A stretch of 64,000 bases of DNA from Rhynchopus sp. YZ270_cl-10. Taxonomy: Eukaryota > Euglenozoa > Diplonemea > Diplonemida > Diplonemidae. Within the stretch, counting starts at the first letter, position 1; each line of letters opens with the position of its first letter. Position numbers and translations under genes: made by a program. Under the pieces are notes generated by a model, which saw only the letters and a program-made list of their open reading frames with translations, did not search any database and was not told where the DNA came from. Below, one piece after another: positions 41,166 through 49,875 of the stretch. The stretch is taken from the NCBI GenBank assembly GCA_964035575.1, contig OZ037916.1, forward strand, positions 682,001-746,000. Reading direction: 5' to 3'.

Positions 41166-42107
41166 TTTTGAACCGCTCATGCGGCTGCCCCTATACCTAT
41201 TTATGGTTTACTTTTCTTTCGTTTGTAGAACGCGCCAAAATGCCCCCCACACCCCCCCTGTTTTTTTGTCCAAGACCATTGAGCACAGAGTTGCCCATTT
41301 TTACTACAATTCCTCTGTTTTACACAAAAAAAAGGAAAAAAAAAAAAAAACGATTTTTAAGATTTCAAAAATAAAAACGCAAAAGCGTTAGCTCTACAAA
41401 AAAAGTCTGTGTCCCTGCATAGAATTTTTCTTCAAAAAAAAAAGCTATTTTTTTTGAGAGTAAAATACTTGACAAGACATAAAAAAAGCGGCAAAAAAAA
41501 AAAAATGGACAAAAAAAAACACAACAACGACAACAAAAAAAAAGAGATGAGAAAACACAAAAAGGCAAAATTGTTAACCAAAAAAAGATACCATTTCCCT
41601 CCCTCCCCTCTTTTAAAGCGCCCTTCCTCTCCAACCCCACGTCTACAAAACTATCAAGCACAATTAAACAGAGCACAAAGCACTTTCAAAACATACAAAA
41701 AACCATTTTCAAACTCCCCTGCTCTCTTTGGCCATCACTATCACTTTATCCAATACCAACACGAAGTCAACAAACTGAAAGTGGAGATTGCACAAAACTG
41801 TGGCAACACAAAACCGAGGCAACTACACTACTTCAACAATTTATCCAAAAAGAATCCAAAAAAAAACCCCCGCCTACCCGCACAACACTGTCAGAGGGGT
41901 GAAGGGGGGGTTTTTTTTTACCCCTCTCTGTCTCCTCTTCCCGACTTTCTCTTAGATCTATGCACTATTTTATTATTTCAAAAAGACAGCTAAACCGCCC
42001 AAACAAAAGGCTAAAGAATATCGATTTTCCCGATCCGTTCTTTTTGTTTAGGGTCTTGTAGTTATTGTAGTATTTTCCCTGAAAAGGATTGCTTGGAGAC
42101 TTTGGTG

Positions 42108-42383
42108 ATGTCTTCGAAAGGGGGTCAGGCAGTTCCGTCAGGTGGTGGTGCGTCCGTATCGCTTCATGAGTCCTTGGGTGCGAGGGCAAGCAGTGCGGCG
42201 GAGGATCGGGCGGTGTACCTGGCGCGTGCTGGCGTGCACACTGCTCCCCCTGCAATCATGGATGTTTCTCAAGAAGTGGCCTCCATCATCAGAAGCATGG
42301 GGAACACTCTAGAAACCCACACAATAAAGCCAACACCCCGCCCCCCGCTTCTGGGAGGAGAGTCTCAATGGCGGATACACTGA
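42108..42383 (+). CDS. Possible short protein, 91 residues
   Basis: The reading frame from ATG 42108 to TGA 42381-42383 is clearly richer in G and C than its surroundings and uses codons like the neighbouring genes, which is the main support. The protein starts MSSKGGQAVPSGGGASVS, has a short helix-like part (MDVSQEVASIIRSMGNTLE) and a Pro-rich end. No domain is recognised. A small exon may follow at about 42682-42753, between a CCCAG acceptor and a GTAAGA donor; it would encode a hydrophobic segment (RSAVAVVVSVVMFV), but I could not join the two with confidence. It may instead be part of a gene with other exons or a chance open frame. Confidence 0.4.
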   Translation: MSSKGGQAVPSGGGASVSLHESLGARASSAAEDRAVYLARAGVHTAPPAIMDVSQEVASIIRSMGNTLETHTIKPTPRPPLLGGESQWRIH

Positions 42384-42942
42384 ACAGATTATCACGAAAC
42401 ACAAAAAAAACGTTGTCAAAGAAGGAGGTGATATTCGCCCCTTTTTTGCGGCTTACAGCCATTTCCCCCTTCCCCCTTCCCCCTTATTAGCTGAGGTCCA
42501 TAAGGACTCATTTGCCCTCTTTTTTTTTAGTCACCAATATGTACCTATGTTTTATCATTTCCTCCTCTCTCTCTCTCCCCCTCTCCTGAGGATTTTTTTT
42601 TTTTTTTTTTTTTTTTTTACTGGTTTTCTTCCTTGCTTTCGTATTTTTTGTTTTCTGTATCTATGTGGATCCCCCCCAGTGAACCGTTTGGGACCCCGCT
42701 CTGCCGTGGCAGTCGTGGTTAGCGTTGTCATGTTTGTCTGTAGCACACAAGTAAGAAGAGAGACTCTAGGTCTCATTGGCGTCTGTTTCTCAAAAGTTTG
42801 GTTGTTGTTCTACTCTTGTGGGTTGCCTTAGGATTTTTATTTTTGAATTCCATTGTGTATAGTTCACTCGAATAGCCTCTCTTTCTCTACCTACAATCCA
42901 GGTATCGACACAAAAAAAAAAACCCCACACAACACACTAACA
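42384..42942 (+). other. Intergenic, T-tract and possible membrane-segment exon
   Basis: A 29-nt T run lies near 42590-42618. The stretch 42682-42831 can encode two hydrophobic helices and may be an exon of the small upstream gene; evidence is weak. A pyrimidine tract ending in AG at 42900-42901 precedes the next gene. Confidence 0.4.
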
Positions 42943-43596
42943 ATGCCCGCCCTTGGCCATGTGATCGCAGCCTTCCTTTCGATGGTGGCGATGGTGTTCA
43001 CCGCAGTCAACCTTGGAGATGGCCGCTCCCTTATGACCCTTGCGTTCAACAAGAGAGATGTCAATGTGTTCCCCCTGTACCCCTATGGTATGGGTGTGTA
43101 CGGAGACCAGCAGGGATACCGCTGGATGGACGGAGAGCACCCGATGCGCGAGTATGAGTGCATCTACCACGAGGTGCGGGGGAAGGTGATGATGGGGTTC
43201 TCCTTCATCTGCATTGTGCTTGGGTTTGTTGCGGTGGCGGTGCATCTGACGGGGGCGAGCAACGGGCAGGCTGTGTTTGGACAGCTGGGGCTTGTTCTGC
43301 AGGTGCTCATCTTTGCGTGCTTCGTGATCAACACCTCATGCGCAGCATCGATCTTCGACCAGAACTTCACGTGTGACAACCTCCCCGCAGGAGTCCACGA
43401 GCGCCTCCAGCTCCGTGACCACTTCGACCTTCACTACGGTCTTGCCCTCATGGTGGTCGGTATCGTCACCTCCTTCATGAGCATCGTTGTCCTCATTGTC
43501 ACCGGAGCCCTGGCAGGTGACGCTAAGAGCGAAGAGGAGCCCGAAACCGAGAAGGAAGAGCTGGCCGAGAAGGAGGCACCCGAGGCTGAGGCATAG
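42943..43596 (+). CDS. Four-helix membrane protein, diverged tetraspan paralogue
   Basis: One exon, 217 residues. It has the same layout as the twin genes at 36420 and 39287: helix 1 (about 6-23), a first loop with YPYGMGVYGD, GYRWMDGE and a cysteine followed by H..RG, helix 2 (about 80-100), helix 3 (about 110-130), a cysteine in the second loop (FTCDN), helix 4 (about 160-185) and an acidic Glu/Ala tail. Sequence identity to the twins is low outside the loop motif, so this is an older duplicate. The conserved YPYGxGV...GYxW...C...H..RG block is the best marker for finding further members. Function is unknown. The leader shares CCAGGTATC with copy 2. Confidence 0.85.
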   Translation: MPALGHVIAAFLSMVAMVFTAVNLGDGRSLMTLAFNKRDVNVFPLYPYGMGVYGDQQGYRWMDGEHPMREYECIYHEVRGKVMMGFSFICIVLGFVAVAVHLTGASNGQAVFGQLGLVLQVLIFACFVINTSCAASIFDQNFTCDNLPAGVHERLQLRDHFDLHYGLALMVVGIVTSFMSIVVLIVTGALAGDAKSEEEPETEKEELAEKEAPEAEA

Positions 43597-45441
43597 AAGA
43601 AGAAATGAGGAGAGAGAGAGAGAGAGAGAGAGAGGAGCAAACAAAAAAATCCCCCATTTGTAAAAACCCCCCAGGATTTTTTTAAAAAGAATGTGTTGGT
43701 TTATTTTTTTGAAAAAAAAAAAAAAGTTCACAGTGTAAGGAGGAGGAGGGGTTATTTTTTGTGAAAATTTCCGCCCCCCCTCCCATCCCCTCGCTCTTCG
43801 GAGTCCCGTATACCTATAGTGTTTACCTAGGGGTAAAAATTTGATTGTTGGCACAATAATAACAAAAAAAAAGGGCAACAAAATAGAGCAGAATGTGACT
43901 TTGACAGTTTTTCTTTTTTTGAACACCATCGTTTTTAAAAAGAAGGAAAGTCCTTTTTGTGGGATTTTCTTTTTTTTGCATTTTTTTTTAAAGCAGGACA
44001 CACAGAAGGGGGATGAAGGAGAATTACTAGGGTAATATCAAATGAAAGGACCTACATGAAATTCTGTGGAATGTACCTCAATACTTTTTTCCTTGGAAAA
44101 AAAGAGAGGTCATTTTTTTTTTTTTTTTTCATTGTTTTCAGGTCGTTCATTGTTCTCGATGGCAAATTAAAGTTTGTTGCTTTGTTTGTTACTCCTGTTT
44201 GTTTTTCTTCTTTATCCAATCCTTCAGCACTTGCCCCCCACCACAAAAAGGTGGTGTTCAACGACGCACTGTTATGTCATACCCGACTGCTTCTTTCATT
44301 CTAATTTCTTTCTTTCTTAGGGTTACCACACCGTCCGTCCCCCCCCCATTCACCCCCAGGAATGCACTTTTAGTTCTCTCCTGCCATGTAGATTTTAACT
44401 TTTTTTTTTTTTTTTTTTTGTGCACGTTTTTAGCGCCTTTTTTGGGGGAGTTTTTTTGGAGATGGGAGAGGGAGGAACAGCAGACAATGCACGCAAAAAA
44501 AAAAAATAATGAGGAAAACCCACTGTGAATTTTTTTAGTTTTGTTTTTCATTTTTTTTTTTTTTTAAAGCCAACACAAAAATAAATAGTATGTAATATGC
44601 GGTGTTTGAAACAAAAAAAATTTTATACACACATCGACCCCCTCAGTAAGGACATTCTTGTGGTACCCTCCTTTTTTTTTCATGTATTTTTTTTTTCTCT
44701 ATGATTTTGCTGCTCAAACTCTTAACACATTTTTTTTTTCTTCGCAATTTTAGGTTGAAGGACATGCCGTCCTTATCCTCCTCGGAAGTAAACACTGCCC
44801 CCCTCTCAATTCCTTTTGTTTTCTTCTTCAAAGCGAGTTTAATAATAAAATGCGAAGTTTGGGGTTGGTTTGAAGGGGAAAAGGGGGAGGGGGAGGGGAA
44901 AGACGAATGCAAAATACAAGACAAGTAATATAAAAAAAAGGAAGACTTTTTTTAGCAGGAGAAATATAACAAAATTGCGTACGTCTTTTTGCAGTACAAG
45001 GCTTTCGGCCGATATTGACGGTATTGACGAATAAGAAAAAAATATTCTAAGTACCCATCAAGGTGGGTACTTAGACGATTGTCGACAACAAAAAAAAGAA
45101 TAAAATAGTGCAAAAAAAAAAAGTATCTTTTCAAAAGACGGATGCAGCAAAATTTTTTTTAAAAAAACGTGGACAAAAAACACAATACCAAAAAAATTCA
45201 TTCTCGTTTCCCCCTCCCTCTTTTCACACTATCGTCCACCAACACTCCTCTCTTTCTCTCTCTTTCACCATGCCTTTTTCCATGCCTTTTTTGTGCTTCA
45301 TTTTTACTAATTTCCTAAAAGCGATGAGGAAACGGCTAAGGTGCAGCTTGCTTATATTAAACAACTTCCTACCTAATACCTGATTACACCACATCGCAAC
45401 AGCTACGTCACCACAACACAACCCCCCAACACACTACCAAA
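43597..45441 (+). other. 1.8-kb intergenic region, homopolymer-rich
   Basis: An AG dinucleotide run at 43611-43635 follows the tetraspan gene. Many A and T runs follow. A hairpin (AAGTACCCA/TGGGTACTT, 45048-45073) abuts an intact family G copy. No gene is supportable. Confidence 0.6.
45048..45105 (+). repeat. Hairpin plus family G element
   Basis: AAGTACCCATCAAGGTGGGT forms a 9-bp stem with ACTT beyond it, followed by AGACGATTGTCGACAAC and an A run. TTGTCGACAA is a perfect palindrome shared with 62553. Confidence 0.6.
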
Positions 45442-45914
45442 ATGGGAAAGTTCCTGAAGACCGGAAAGGTTGTGCTCCTCCTCCACGGACGCTTCGCGGG
45501 TAAGAAGGCCGTCGTCGTCCAGAACAACGACAGCGGAATCAAGGAGCGCAACTACGGACACGCCCTTGTTGCCGGAGTCGACAAGGCCCCCCAGAAGGTA
45601 TGCCTCATCCCCACCTCACCCCTCTACTTCTTTCGAAAATCTCAACCACTAACTCCACCCCTCAGATCCGCAAGGGAATGGGCAAGAAGAAGATCGCCGC
45701 ACGCAGCCGTGTCCGCCCTTTCATCAAGATCGTGAACTACAACCACGTGATGCCCACCCGTTACAACATGGACCTCGACAAGGAGATCAAGGGAAAGATC
45801 TCGACCAACGAGCAGTCCAAGAAGGACGCCTCCAAGAAGGTTATGCGTGAGCTCTTCGAGGCCCGCTACAAGGCCGGCAAGAACAAGTGGTTCTTCCAGA
45901 AGCTCCGCTTCTGA
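45442..45914 (+). CDS. RPL27: 60S ribosomal protein eL27
   Basis: Exons 45442-45597 and 45666-45914 (phase 0, 68-bp intron with GTATGC donor) encode 134 residues, matching the family's usual 134-136. eL27 is part of the cytosolic large ribosomal subunit. The start [25 protein letters not shown] is the family's KOW-type N-terminus; then comes [27 protein letters not shown] across the splice, [10 protein letters not shown], and the C-terminus [11 protein letters not shown], which is almost universal in eL27. Codon use is strongly biased to C-ending codons, as expected for a highly expressed gene. Confidence 0.97.
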
Positions 45915-46257
45915 TCTGCCCCAGCCCCACCCAAGGCAAAGGCAGTGACGGGGGTGTGAACACTACCACCCTCTATCAATGAAGAAAAAAAGACAGACGT
46001 ACCAAAACAACGCACCTCCTCCCCCCTTTTCCACCTTTCAATCGACATCATCCCTGACAACAATCCCTTGTGGAAACCAGCGCAGCTGTTGCTCCGCGAT
46101 AACGAATCTGATAAGGTGACTAAGCACGAGAGGCTTAGGGTCATCTTATAAACTTTTCTTTCAATCCTACCTCTCTCTCCCCCTCCACCCCCTCCACCCC
46201 CTCCACCCCCTCCACCCCCTCCACCCCCTCCACCCTCTTCCCAGGCCCCCCTCCACG
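45915..46257 (+). other. Intergenic region with long family A copy and CTCCACCCC repeat
   Basis: The long family A copy covers 46045-46165. It is followed by CT-rich sequence and about seven 9-bp CTCCACCCC units (46180-46240), then CCCAG ending at 46244, 14 nt before the ATG. The repeat makes an unusually strong pyrimidine tract for a splice acceptor. Confidence 0.7.
46045..46165 (+). repeat. Long family A copy (~120 bp)
   Basis: It matches 31125-31250 over its length, including TTGTGGAAACCAGCGCAGCT, GATAACGAATCTGATAAGG, the perfect CTAAGC/GCTTAG hairpin and the TCATCTTATAAAC tract. Confidence 0.8.
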
Positions 46258-48660
46258 ATGGCCTCTCTCTTCGAAGAAGTGTTGAGTGTTTGTGTTGATG
46301 CTGCAAGAACTGCGGGGCAGGTTGTCCGTGATGTGCAAAAGGGGCGAGAGGCTGGCAAGGCTCTGGACGCACAGCTGAAGGACGAAAGCGACTCGCGGAC
46401 ATACCTCACCGTGGCAGACCAGCGGGCACAGAAGGTGATTACCTCTGCTCTGCGAGGGGCTTTCCCGGGGATCACTTTAGTGGGCGAGGAGGATGAGGAG
46501 GAGGTGGACGCGGAGGTGAAGGAGTGGCAGGATGCAAACCCACAGTACTTCGCACCCACATACAAACGCGACCTCTGCAGAGACCTCTTTACAGGCAAAG
46601 CAGGCGTCCCCGCCGTCATCGCCGACGACGACTGCAGCGACTACAGCTGGGCCACCCTCGAGGACCTCTGCATCTTCATCGACCCTATCGATGGCACCCG
46701 AGAGTTCGTTCGAGGCAACGTCGGTGCCTGCCACACCCTCATCGGGGTCTCCTTGCGTGGCCGTGCCCGCGCCGGGGTTATGTCCCTCATCTTCCACAAC
46801 GAGCTTGGTACGGTACCTGACGTTGCCTCTTCTGCAGAAGGCTTTGTGATCTATGGGGCACGTGGCGTAGGTGCAGTGGGAGTACCGGAGACGTTACCAC
46901 AGCATGAGAAGGTGGTGTTGAGTACGTCAAGCAAGGCGGACGATCCGGCTTTGATAGCGGCATTAGAGGTGATTGATGCGGGAACCACCGAACCCAGTGG
47001 CGGATGCGCGAATAAGGTACTCCAGCTCCTTTCTGGGGCCGCAGATGTCGTTCTGTTAAATCGCGCAAACAGTCTCTGGGACACCTGCGCAACGGAAGCC
47101 ATCCTGGCAAGCCAAGGCGGTGTCTTAACAACCCTCCACGGCAATGCTATTGAGCACGTCCACACCTCTGTGTCTTCCATCACTTCAAACCGATTCGGTG
47201 CGATCTGCTCCACCCGCAACTACGCGAATGTTCCAAACGCATCGAACACCAAAAGAACCCATAAGGAGCTTTGCAAAGCACTGCGAGAGCGGGACGAAAT
47301 CAACGTCCTATTTGGGGAGCTTGGCGCCAGAACCGACGTCCTGCAGGCAGCGGACGTCATCCGGGATATCACAGGGCATTACTACAACTGTGACGACTTT
47401 AGTAAGATGTTCTGTGGGGAGGCTGGGTGGGTGTCGCAGTACAGCTCGCCCGAAGCGGACGCGGTGCGGTACAAACAGAGCTACGCCTGCCGCATCCATC
47501 TTACACCTAACCCAGACAAAGAGGGTAGTGCGGAGAAGGTGCCCAAATCGGTTTTCTTCAAGAGGGTGGTGCTGCGTGACATGCCCTACGCCGCTTCAAA
47601 GGCCCGCAACTACCCATTCAAGATTGCCCGCGATATCAAGTCTTGTCTTGTGGAGTCGCGCTTCCTCTCGTCGCCGTGTCTGACAGAGTACTCTGAGTCA
47701 TCTGGTGTCGCAGTAGCAGTGCCCCGCTCCGTCGAACACCAAGTATTTGAACACCACGCTATCGACTCTCGCTTTGGGTGCATCCTTAACGACTTCACCA
47801 AAGAGGATGGGTGGGAACAGTGTGCACACCTTGGAGATGCGCAGATCCGGGCTACCATGCGCGGTATTGCATTCTTCCACGCATATTTCTGGCAAGGAAA
47901 ACGGAACGGAAGCACACCCCAGGTAGTTAAAGACCTCATCCCTTCCCTCTGGGCTGCAGGAACCTATTGGGATGTAGCGTGCCAGCCGAAAGACCAAATC
48001 GAAAGCCTCGAACGCAAATGGGAGAAATTCCGCACCACCTTTGCCGACCATCTGCAACCTTCAGAACGAGACGACACTACCCTAGGATCTCGCCTTGCAA
48101 AGGTTGCCACTGAAATCAACACCCACAACCACGGGGTAGACGCAGAAGGCTTCCCCATAGAGGGAGATGCTACTGCGGAATTTAATGATTACAAAACGGT
48201 GATTCATGGTGATACGAAGGCGGCGAACTTCTTTTTTAGAGGTGAATCGGAGGTTGGGGTGATTGATTTTCAGTGGACGGGGTTGGGGTTGGGGACAACG
48301 GATGTTGCGTACTGTTTGGCAGCAAGCTTGCATCCGGATATATTGACGGTAGGTGGGGAGGAGGATCTGGGATACCTGAAGCATTACCATGCATGCTTGA
48401 CAGAGGCCTTCGTGAAGTACGGTGTTGCCGCAGACCAGAGCGCTGCGGAGGCCCTCTACCCATACCCTCTCCTGCAGCGTCACTACGAACGCTCCGTTCT
48501 CGACCTCGCAAGGACCATCATAGGCGACCACTGGTTTTCTGTCTCCCCAGACATCCTCGACAAACGCCACATGGCGATGGGATTCAATGCTTACAATAAG
48601 TCCACCAAAGTGACAGTCTGGCTTGCAGCAAGAATCAAACAATATCTCGATAGATACTGA
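46258..48660 (+). CDS. Fusion of inositol-phosphatase-like (BPNT/CysQ) and aminoglycoside/choline-kinase-like domains
   Basis: One exon, 800 residues. Residues 1-320 are a lithium-sensitive inositol-monophosphatase-fold enzyme. The metal sites are visible: GEEDEEE near 77, DPIDGTREF near 141-149 and SLWDTCATEA near 274. The closest named branch seems to be 3'(2'),5'-bisphosphate nucleotidase/CysQ, which removes phosphate from PAP or inositol phosphates. Residues 340-800 form a second enzyme, an APH/EcKinase-like (ecdysteroid-kinase-like, choline-kinase-fold) domain with the Brenner motif HGDTKAANFF near 649 and the metal motif GVIDFQW near 666. Both active sites look intact, so one chain may remove and add phosphate on related small molecules; that is inference. 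No signal peptide or membrane helix, so probably cytosolic. Confidence 0.88.
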   Translation: MASLFEEVLSVCVDAARTAGQVVRDVQKGREAGKALDAQLKDESDSRTYLTVADQRAQKVITSALRGAFPGITLVGEEDEEEVDAEVKEWQDANPQYFAPTYKRDLCRDLFTGKAGVPAVIADDDCSDYSWATLEDLCIFIDPIDGTREFVRGNVGACHTLIGVSLRGRARAGVMSLIFHNELGTVPDVASSAEGFVIYGARGVGAVGVPETLPQHEKVVLSTSSKADDPALIAALEVIDAGTTEPSGGCANKVLQLLSGAADVVLLNRANSLWDTCATEAILASQGGVLTTLHGNAIEHVHTSVSSITSNRFGAICSTRNYANVPNASNTKRTHKELCKALRERDEINVLFGELGARTDVLQAADVIRDITGHYYNCDDFSKMFCGEAGWVSQYSSPEADAVRYKQSYACRIHLTPNPDKEGSAEKVPKSVFFKRVVLRDMPYAASKARNYPFKIARDIKSCLVESRFLSSPCLTEYSESSGVAVAVPRSVEHQVFEHHAIDSRFGCILNDFTKEDGWEQCAHLGDAQIRATMRGIAFFHAYFWQGKRNGSTPQVVKDLIPSLWAAGTYWDVACQPKDQIESLERKWEKFRTTFADHLQPSERDDTTLGSRLAKVATEINTHNHGVDAEGFPIEGDATAEFNDYKTVIHGDTKAANFFFRGESEVGVIDFQWTGLGLGTTDVAYCLAASLHPDILTVGGEEDLGYLKHYHACLTEAFVKYGVAADQSAAEALYPYPLLQRHYERSVLDLARTIIGDHWFSVSPDILDKRHMAMGFNAYNKSTKVTVWLAARIKQYLDRY

Positions 48661-48765
48661 AAATGGGTGGGTGGGGGAGGAATGGGGATTTTTTTTTCGA
48701 AAAGGGGAGGGTGGTGTGTTTCTTGTTATGTGGCGGTGTCTGTGCGTTATCTTTTCATTTTTTTC

Positions 48766-48812
48766 AGTTCCTGCGTCCCAGAGGCGTTTGCACTATCAAC
48801 TTCATTTTGTTG
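48766..48812 (+). repeat. Family B module, 3' part
   Basis: CAGTTCCTGCGTCCCAGAGG, then CGTTTGCACTATCAACTTC and a T-rich end; the GC hairpin is absent. Confidence 0.65.
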
Positions 48813-49211
48813 GGGTCAGGGGGGGTTTTTTTTGGTCTTTTGAGCAAATCTCCGTCTTTTTTTGAGTGGCAACATTAAGATATGTTGCATTTTCATTTGT
48901 GGAAAGCTGGACCCGCCTTAAAAAAAAAGTACAAAACAGAATCTCATCGGGTTTGTTTAAAAAGAAAAGTGTTTCCAATTTCTTGCTGCCTTTGATATGT
49001 ATCTTGTGTTTTTCCTCGGCTTGATTTCAAGCGTGAACAGTATGAAGCTTCGTTTTACAAAAATTTTCTTCATTTTTGTGGATTGCAAAAATGAAGAAAA
49101 AAGCAACCCCCCACAGATTCCCCTCAACCCAATCCGTCGGAAATTGTGTTCGGTTTCAATTTTCAAAAAAAAAAGTTTCTTCAACAAAAAAAAGCGCTGC
49201 TTTTGAGTAGA

Positions 49212-49250
49212 TAGCTCAGACCCATATGGAATGACAGATTGAGAGCTTGT
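49212..49250 (+). other. Possible second 18S rRNA fragment
   Basis: GGAATGACAGATTGAGAGCT matches 19 of 20 bases of a conserved 18S segment (GGATTGACAGATTGAGAGCT). The flanks (CAGACCCATA before, TTTCT after) are also similar. It is too short to be certain. Confidence 0.4.
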
Positions 49251-49385
49251 TTCTCTTGTGTTGTGACGCTCTTGGGTTGTTGGATGTGGTTATTGTTAGT
49301 AGTATTTTGGTTCTTAAGACGTGCACAAAGATGTGCGTCGAAAGTAGTTGTGGGCAGCTCAAAAAAAAAAACGTAACCGACCTTT

Positions 49386-49442
49386 CCCAGAATGTGTATG
49401 AGAAGCGTACGAGAGACACGGCCATCTTTCACGTATTATTTT
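49386..49442 (+). repeat. Family D-like module, longer loop
   Basis: AATGTGTATGAGAAGC, GTACGAGAGACAC, then GGCCATCTTTCACG and a T-rich tract. GTGT and ACAC can pair. Confidence 0.5.
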
Positions 49443-49875
49443 GTTGTACCATACAAACTGCGAACCTTCGGGCCGTTTGATCTAAAAAGAATGTAATACC
49501 AGCCCCTTTCAAACACTCATTGCAGATTCAACAAAAAAAAATACGGAAAAAAACTTTGGGTGGGGGGACAACGAGGCGGGGGGAGTAGAAAAAAAATTGA
49601 TGAAAGAATTCCGTGTTGTTTTTTTGTTTTGACGCCACCCAAATCTAGCGAAATAAAAAAGGCCCTATTTTTTTACCGCATTTTTTTAACCCACTTTTTC
49701 CGCACAACCTTATTATCGGGATGCGAGAACAGCTGAGAATCTCATCCAAGAAGCCCGAGAATAATTCTCCAGATCAGAGTCGTCTTTTATGTATTGTCTA
49801 GGGCAATCTAGGTGATGCTCCCTTTTTTTCACTTCCCACATAATCCCCTCAGCCAACAAAGACAAGACCAATACA

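Larger units (their letters stand above)
39911..42107 (+). other. 2.2-kb intergenic region, low complexity
   Basis: Long A and T runs; open frames here are low-complexity and not supported as genes. It contains family D modules at 40065, 40776 and 41098 and family F at 40569. Confidence 0.6.
48661..49875 (+). other. 1.2-kb intergenic region upstream of the helicase
   Basis: No gene is supportable. It contains family B (48766), an 18S-like stretch (49212-49250), a family D-like module (49386) and a pyrimidine tract with AG at 49851-49852. Confidence 0.6.

Noticed and set aside
41409-41993. 194-residue Lys-rich open frame
   Set aside because: Made of A runs and low-complexity codons; base composition matches intergenic DNA.
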